Shown here: piece after piece, positions 58,271-64,000 of the stretch | Numbering within the stretch: position 1 is the stretch's first letter | Layout: the number at the start of each line of letters is the position of its first letter | Source of the DNA: Saccopteryx bilineata | Taxonomy: Eukaryota > Chordata > Mammalia > Chiroptera > Emballonuridae | NCBI RefSeq assembly: GCF_036850765.1 | Contig: NC_089491.1 | Span: 94,210,740 to 94,274,739, forward strand | DNA length: 64,000 nt | Direction: 5' to 3' | Program-made: the position numbers and the translations under genes | Notes under the pieces: model-generated | Databases searched by the model: none | Told to the model about the DNA's origin: nothing | Seen by the model: the letters and a program-made list of their open reading frames with translations, nothing else

Positions 58271-58395
58271 TGCCCTTGTCAGTTGGCTCAGTAGTAAAAC
58301 ACTGGCTTGGCATGTAGAAGTCCAGGTTCAATTCCATGTCAAGGCACACAGGAGAAGTGACCATCTACTTCTCCACCCCTCCCCCAATCTTCCCT

Positions 58396-58426
<31 letters not shown>

Positions 58427-58668
58427 TCATCTCCCACAGCCATGGCTCAAATGGTTTCAGCAAGTTAGCCTGAGGCACTGATGATAGCTCCATGGCCGCA
58501 CCTCAGGCACTGAAATAGCTCAGTTGTTGAGCAATAAAACAGCAACTCCAGATGGGCAGAGCATTGCCCTGTAGGGACCTTGCCAGGTGGATCCAGGTTG
58601 GGCGCATGTGAGAGACTGTCTCTCTGCCTCCCTGCCTCTCCACCTCTCACTTAATAAAAATAAATAAA
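58271..58668 (+). mobile_element. VES-type SINE, long form, decayed
   Basis: Starts TGCCCTTGTCAGTTGGCTCAGTAGTAAAACACTGG, with box B-like GGTTCAATTCC and a (CT)n run at about 58399-58426. Ends AATAAAAATAAATAAA. Confidence 0.88.
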
Positions 58669-58874
58669 GCACTTATAATGACAAATACTATATTTCTAAA
58701 ATATATAGTGAATTCCAAAACAATAGAAAAAGATAACAAAAAAGAGGACAAAGATAAGCACACATATCTCACAAAAGAGGGAACACACACAATCAATAAA
58801 TGCACTATTAATATCCTATTAATATCTGAAGAAACAAAGCAAGATCAAAATAAGATTAACTTTCATTTTAAGTA

Positions 58875-59569
58875 GGCTGGCAAAGATTGTATTTCTGACA
58901 ATGATAAATATTGGTAAGGATGTGAAATTAAGAAAAATTTTATTCACTGTAAAAATGTTAATTATTTTATTAACTCTGTTAGGCAAATTAGAGTTATCTC
59001 ATGAAGTTTCAAAATGTGCCTCTTTTATCACTCATTAATTCCACCCTTAGGAATTCCTTCAAATGAAACCAGAAAACATGTACAGTACAAGAAAGATCAT
59101 AACGGCACCATTTGTGATACAAAATACTGGAAACAAGCCAAAATATATTAAAAGGTTAATGAGTAAATTATTTTAACATTTTCCCACTATTGAATAAGAC
59201 AAAGGAGAAAAAATTAATAAAGTAGTGCTATACATGTGAACATAGGAAGAGCTAAAAATATATGGTAGATCAAAAAAGGCAAAAACCAAAGAATTCATAT
59301 ATCATGATACCATTTATCTTGATTTTATAACAACAAAAATCAACAATATTATGGTTTTTTATATATATATTTGGAAAGCCAATGGAGTGATACACATAAA
59401 ATTTAGAATAGTGCTTACTCCTGAGACAGGGAGGGAATTAGGAAAGGGCAAGGAACAGCAGAGAAGCGATTATAATTACATTGCTAATTGTTTTTTCGTA
59501 AACTTGGTGGAGGGTACACTGATGTTTGATTAATCATTTTTAATTTATCAATGCATTTTTCATATATTT
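58875..59569 (+). mobile_element. old L1 3' portion
   Basis: 'ccacccttaggaattccttcaaatgaa', 'aaaatactggaaacaagccaaaatatat', 'tatcatgataccatttatcttg' and 'gatacacataaaatttagaatagtgcttactcctgagacagggagggaa' follow the order of an old mammalian L1 C-terminus and 3' UTR. Highly diverged. Confidence 0.65.
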
Positions 59570-59585
59570 AAAATTGTGATATTTC

Positions 59586-59903
59586 TTTTTTTATGTAAGT
59601 TTTTTTGTTGTTGTTAATTTTATGATTTTATTTAGGTTACATTGATCAACGAGAGCACATAAATTCAGAGAAAATATCTCCAGGTCATTTTGACATTTGA
59701 TTATGTTGTATACCCATCATCCGAAGTCAAATTGTCCTCCATCACCTTTTATTTGGTTTTCTTTATGCCCCTCCCCTCCCCCACCCCCTCTCTCTCCTCC
59801 CTTCCCCTCCCCCTGGTCACCACCTCACTCTTATCTATGTCCATGAGTCTCAATTTTGTGTCCCACCTATGTATGGAATCATACAGTTCTTAGTTTTTTT
59901 CTG
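59586..59903 (-). mobile_element. 5'-truncated L1 3' end, minus strand, 318 bp
   Basis: The plus strand shows the complement of the L1 3' UTR (aatgtaacc... reversed, with the C-rich complement of the G tract at 59765-59815 and 'tgtcccacctatgtatggaatcatacagttcttag'). Exact 16-bp TSD AAAATTGTGATATTTC at 59570-59585 and 59904-59919. Confidence 0.92.
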
Positions 59904-59919
59904 AAAATTGTGATATTTC

Positions 59920-60485
59920 ATAACAAATATACATACAACAAAGACACAGAGAAAATTATTTTATTTAAACAAAGCAAGAAGAATAAATTAACTTAATAAT
60001 AAAGGCTGATGGCAGCCACTTTGATTGCTGTAGATTAAAAAGAAGATATGAGAAAATTTCATGAAAGCAAAATAAATATTTTGAAAAAAAGAAATCCTTA
60101 TTTATGCTCTGAATTTTTCACTTTAGCAGAAATAACTATTATACATAACTTAATAGACTATATAATAATTGCAATTAACAAGATCAGAGATATATTGCTT
60201 TCGTGTTAAAAATAAATTCACTTTAATAGCCACTTGTTTTATTACATTCTGTAGTCCAATAATAAAGTGCTTCATTGTTTTGCCTCCTCAGTCCCAACAC
60301 TGAATTCTGATTTAATTTCTTAAAATTCAAATCCATGCATTCTAGTGCAATCATTACATTATTTATTTTGTTTGAAATTATTTATTTTGAACACATTTTT
60401 ATGTTCTGACTTCTGAGCCATCTAAATCTTATTTTATATTTCTAATTATAGTTATGTACTGAACTATAACTTAAGTTATAACTAT
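59920..60485. other. unassigned AT-rich sequence
   Basis: No gene or repeat recognised. A perfect 16-bp palindrome TATAACTTAAGTTATA lies at 60465-60480. Confidence 0.4.
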
Positions 60486-60489
60486 AACT

Positions 60490-60715
60490 TAGAAAGAACA
60501 TCAGCTTAGATCCCACCTCCTGCGTTCAGCCTTGGCGAAGTCATTAAGCTCTCTCTGCCTCTGCTTCCTCACCTGTAAAATGAAGATAATGGTAGCACCA
60601 TCCACATGGGACTGTTGGAGGAATAAGAGAATTAATATATGTGAGCTGCTTACAATACTGTCTGGCAAAGAGTGCTCATATAAGTTTCTGTTATTATTGT
60701 TGGTGTTAGCAGTGG
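60490..60715 (+). mobile_element. MIR SINE
   Basis: 'agccttggcgaagtcattaagctctctctgcctctgcttcctcacctgtaaaatgaagataatggtagcacc' and 'ttgtaaaatg...gagctgcttacaatactgtctggcaaagagtgctcatataag' match the MIR core and 3' half. Confidence 0.85.
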
Positions 60716-60749
60716 TAGTAACAGAAGTAGAGGTATTAGAATAGTGGGA

Positions 60750-61195
60750 GGAGCAGGAATAGTATGAGTGGTAGAAGCATCTTCCAGACATACACATATA
60801 TACATGATATTAGGAATATATACTAGATGAATATGTTTAGGAATTATATAATTGGGTATGTCTAGGAATATATATAGCATATATATATTTTAGTTGATAA
60901 TGATATATATTTAGACATACAAATCTAACTGAATATTTTAGTTTTTTGAGATTTTTAACTACCAGAACAACTCTGATACGCTTAAGGCATCTAGTCCGCA
61001 TATTTCAACTGGTATTTTTTCATTTTTTTCTGTCATTTAACTTCTCTTGGAAGAAGAAAGAAAAATAATAAAGGTAAAAGAAGTAGTAAAGAGGAGACTT
61101 TCATACATGCTGCTTCTATTTCATGTAATAACATAAAATAAACATTTGAAAAAGTATTTTATTTAGAGAACTTATAGAATATATTGGTCTTTCAA
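60750..61195. other. unassigned AT-rich sequence with TAGGAATATATA repeats
   Basis: Loose repeats of 'taggaatatata' occur at 60810-60890; nothing else recognised. Confidence 0.4.
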
Positions 61196-61209
61196 CATGA
61201 AGGATTTTT

Positions 61210-61517
61210 TTTCTAGGGAGAGAGAGACAGAGACAGAGGAAGGGAGAGAGACAAGAAGCATCAACTCATAGTTGAGTCACTTTAGTTGTTCATTGATTGC
61301 TTCTCATACATGCCTTGACCAAGGCACTATAACAAAACCAGTGGCCTGTTGCTGAAGCCAGCAACCTTGGGCTCAAGCCAACCACCATGGGATCATGTCT
61401 ATGATCCCATACTCAAGCCGGCTTCATCATGCTTAAGCTGGCAACCTTGGGGTTTTGAACCTGTTATCTCAGCATCCTAGGTCGATGCTGTATCTACTGT
61501 GCCACCACCAGTCAGGC
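61210..61517 (-). mobile_element. tRNA-derived SINE, 'CCTGACCAGG' type, minus strand
   Basis: The minus strand starts GCCTGACTGGTGGTGGCACAGTAGATACAGC and contains several 'cttgagc' units and the CT-rich 3' part. TSD ATGAAGGATTT at 61197-61207 and ATGAAGGATTT at 61521-61531. Confidence 0.92.
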
Positions 61518-61531
61518 AAAATGAAGGATTT

Positions 61532-62129
61532 CCTAAACACAATCTGGATATGTTTATAATCTGAAATCAATCATTGTCATAGCAGTGATTTATGAAGTCA
61601 TATAATATAAGAATTTTTCAAAGAAAATCATATCATATATGGCTTTTAGTTTAACCTTGAAATTCTTTAGGTGCAGAAATTCTTAGGATAAGCAAACTAT
61701 GATGTGAGATTTTAAAGTAGAGTTTATAATTACAGTTGATCTTTTGGAGATAATAGCCTATATTACATTTTATATGTGCTTCCTAGAGTAAAGACTTCTT
61801 CATATGTAAATAAATACTAAATGGCATATTCAATTCCTTATGTGCCATTTTACCCGAGCTGATCTATAACCTTGCATCTAAGTACTCAGATACATTTGAC
61901 AAGTTGCATGGTCATTGCATGCATCTGCATGGCTTTACATTACACTCATGGATCTATATGGCTGCTGCAAACCTTTGGAAAGGATTTGGTCCAGAGCCTG
62001 AAGCATTGCTGATCTTTTCCTCCACGTGCTTTCTGCAATGTATGGCCACTATAACAGTCCCATGCTTGAGGACAAATAATAACTGCACAAACAAATGTAG
62101 AATCATTCCTTTTCCTGTTTTACTAAGGC
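61532..62129. other. unassigned sequence
   Basis: No gene or repeat recognised. Confidence 0.35.
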
Positions 62130-62272
62130 AGCAGTTCTTAACTCTGATACATATGAAAATAATCGAAAGTACTTTTGAAAAACACTGAAAGCTAAGCACC
62201 CTCTCCAGAGGTTTAATTGTGCTGGGATATGACACAGACAATTGTAATTTTTAGGATTCCAATGTGTCTAAA
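62130..62272 (+). mobile_element. MER5A-like hAT MITE
   Basis: 'gcagttcttaactctgatacatatgaaaataatcgaaagtacttttgaaaaacac...ccagaggtttaattgtgctgggatatgacac...attccaatgtgtct' follows the MER5A consensus order, with its right terminal inverted repeat missing. Confidence 0.7.
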
Positions 62273-62505
62273 GAACAAACAGGGTGGAGAATTAATTACT
62301 AGCCTAAAGTGTGTAGAAACAATGTGTATTTTACTACTATGCAAATTATTTAGAAATTTGTTATTTTCAATAGCAAAGGCAAAAAAGATACTTTTCTAGA
62401 AAGATATGAAATTGTCATATCTAAAATAGACAAATTATTGCTATTAATATAGAAGATTTAAATGATCTGATTAATACAGGGTGTTAAGAATATAGCCATT
62501 TTTTA

Positions 62506-62740
62506 TCTCAACCATTTGGCTTAATGGATAGGGTGTCCTCCCTGTGTATGGATATCCCAGGTGCCATTCTTGGTCAGGGCACTCGAGAGAAAAACGACCA
62601 TCTGCTTTTCTTCCCCTCCCTCTTTTCCTTCTCTACCTCTTTTCCCTCCAGGAGCCAGTGGCTTGATTGGCTCAAGTGTCAGCCCCAGGTACTGAAGATA
62701 ACGCAGTTGGTCCGAGCATTGTCCATCTGAATTCTGAAGA
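62506..62740 (+). mobile_element. tRNA-derived SINE, decayed
   Basis: 'ctcaaccatttggcttaatggatagggtgtc' head, 'cccaggtgccattcttggtcagggcac' B-box region, CT-rich centre, and 'ggcttgattggctcaagtgtcagccccaggtactgaagataacgcagttggtccgagc' body, resembling the fragment at 9091. Confidence 0.75.
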
Positions 62741-62759
62741 TCGGGTTAGTCAGTGCTTC

Positions 62760-63605
62760 TATTCTTCAAAGAGAAGAAAGAAGAAAGATTACATAGAAAA
62801 ATGTCTTATACATTGACAAACACCTGCTTTATTTCTTAAATCCCATCCAGCTTCAGTGTTAATAAATAAGGCTCCATGTCTCCTCAGACTGGAATAGTAG
62901 CCTGAGGTTGCTTCTGAAGTTTGGGTCAGGGAAGCCATTAATTAACCCAGCCTGGATTACCAGAGCTTTGGATTTTGGGTTTAGAGACAAATCTCCCACC
63001 ACATGTTGCTTTTGTTTGCATCTTTGTACATCTCTCTCCCCTTCTCAGGGACCTTGTGGGAAGAGCGGTTGAGACTGACTAAAGCATTCAGACATGACCG
63101 AGACCCTCTCCAGCACTGTCACAGAATCATCCCAATGCCTTCATATAATGACACTCTGACCTAGGCCAGATTTACAGCCGACTCCACATTCAAGACTGAT
63201 TGGAAGATGTCTTGACCTCACTCAAATTGTGTTATCCTTGATTTATTTTTAAACTAGCAAACAATGGTGGAAAGATTAATCATAAATTAAACATAAAAGC
63301 ATGAGAATCTCCAAAGATTTCTTATCCTTGTCTTTTCTTTCAAACAAGACTTTGGTTAGTGGTCAAATATCATTTTTACAGAGCTAAAAACCAACCTTAT
63401 CATAGGTCTGACTGCATTTTACTCTGAGTCTTAAGCTAAGAAAGAATCCCACAAGGGTTTAACATTTTCTGCAGCAGTCGTGCAGGGAACTAATATACAC
63501 ACAGCTCTGACTATGAGATTCTGCTTCTCGGTTCACTTACAGCTACTTTGCTAATTCTTTCAGAATACAGTATAGCTGCACAGAAATTTAGACTTTTACA
63601 TATAT
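62760..63605. other. unassigned sequence
   Basis: No coding region or repeat recognised. Confidence 0.35.
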
Positions 63606-63609
63606 ATCC

Positions 63610-63890
63610 CAAAATAATAGCCTAAAAAATAAAAATCTATGCATGTGCAGTTATTCATTGCCTTTTATTTATAATAATAAAAGCTAGTTTAAAAATGTAA
63701 GAATAGTTATGCAAATTATGACATTTCCACTCCATAGAATATTATGCAACCATTAAAATGATAATTATAAAAATTTATCATACTTTAGAAATGTTTTGAT
63801 ATAATTAAATGAAAAAGGGAGAAATAAGAGTAAAAAATTGTAACCACCTTTATAGTTTTAATTTTGCAAAATAGCTATTCAAATATACAA
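63610..63890 (+). mobile_element. old L1 3' UTR fragment
   Basis: 'ccactccatagaatattatgcaaccattaaaatgataatt...gaaatgttttgatataattaaatgaaaaagg' is the typical end of old mammalian L1 ORF2/3' UTR. Confidence 0.6.
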
Positions 63891-64000
63891 AATCCAGAAG
63901 AACCTAGAAACATAAGAATTGTTCTTTTTAAAGAATAATGTTTGGGATATTATTATTTCTCATTTGTTTCATTTTTCATTTAGCCGTCCATTAATAAAAG

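Noticed and set aside
60465..60480. Perfect 16-bp palindrome TATAACTTAAGTTATA
   Set aside because: Within AT-rich DNA a palindrome of this size is not surprising, and no repeat ends or regulatory context accompany it.
1..64000. Search for a CRISPR array, bacterial operon, phage or other microbial system
   Set aside because: No regularly spaced direct repeats, no Shine-Dalgarno-led gene clusters and no dense coding. The TSD-flanked L1s, SINEs and MIR/L2 mark this as mammalian nuclear DNA.

Overview
This is eukaryotic, mammalian, non-coding DNA, most likely from a bat. It carries many copies of the tRNA-derived SINEs known from Chiroptera (VES-type). The head GCCCTGGCCGGTTGGCTCAG with a long CpG-rich body resembles the long SINE I associate with rhinolophoid bats, so a horseshoe-bat relative is my best guess (inference, moderate confidence). 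I found no host protein-coding gene, exon, functional tRNA, rRNA or CRISPR array. Essentially all coding-like sequence comes from LINE-1 (L1) retrotransposons.

Layout. (1) 1392-8642: a full-length L1 on + (called L1-1), with a perfect 16-bp target-site duplication (TSD), later broken by a SINE in ORF2 and a hAT transposon in its 3' UTR. (2) 8.6-14.1 kb: LTR pieces, SINEs and unassigned AT-rich DNA. (3) 14.16-17.18 kb: an internally deleted L1 on -, itself hit by a SINE and a hAT MITE. (4) 17.2-23.1 kb: old L1, SINEs and a second copy of the hAT family. (5) 23137-30973: a full-length L1 of a different lineage (L1-2) with a 2.4-kb 5' UTR containing a CRE site and tandem ~240-bp monomers. (6) 31-38 kb: SINEs, an antisense L2 and a SINE site used twice. 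(7) 38.3-43.4 kb: a hAT-type element containing an LTR and a SINE, a second solo LTR, and a third LTR. (8) 43374-49310: L1-3, full length and almost intact (one stop codon in each ORF), inserted inside that third LTR. (9) 49.3-64 kb: mostly unassigned AT-rich sequence with L1, L2, MIR, MER5A and SINE fragments.

These parts do not form a pathway. They are a layered record of transposition. The L1 ORF2 endonuclease/reverse transcriptase explains the L1 copies and, by trans-mobilisation, the SINEs, whose TSDs sit at A-rich sites. The hAT elements and LTRs are separate systems, recognised here by their terminal repeats and by 8-bp and 5-bp TSDs. Nesting gives relative ages: L1-1 is older than the hAT copy inside it, the third LTR is older than L1-3, and the 38-kb hAT is older than the LTR and SINE inside it. 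The most notable observations are tandem 5' UTR promoter-type monomers in two unrelated L1 5' UTRs, the near-intact L1-3, and the recently active hAT family.
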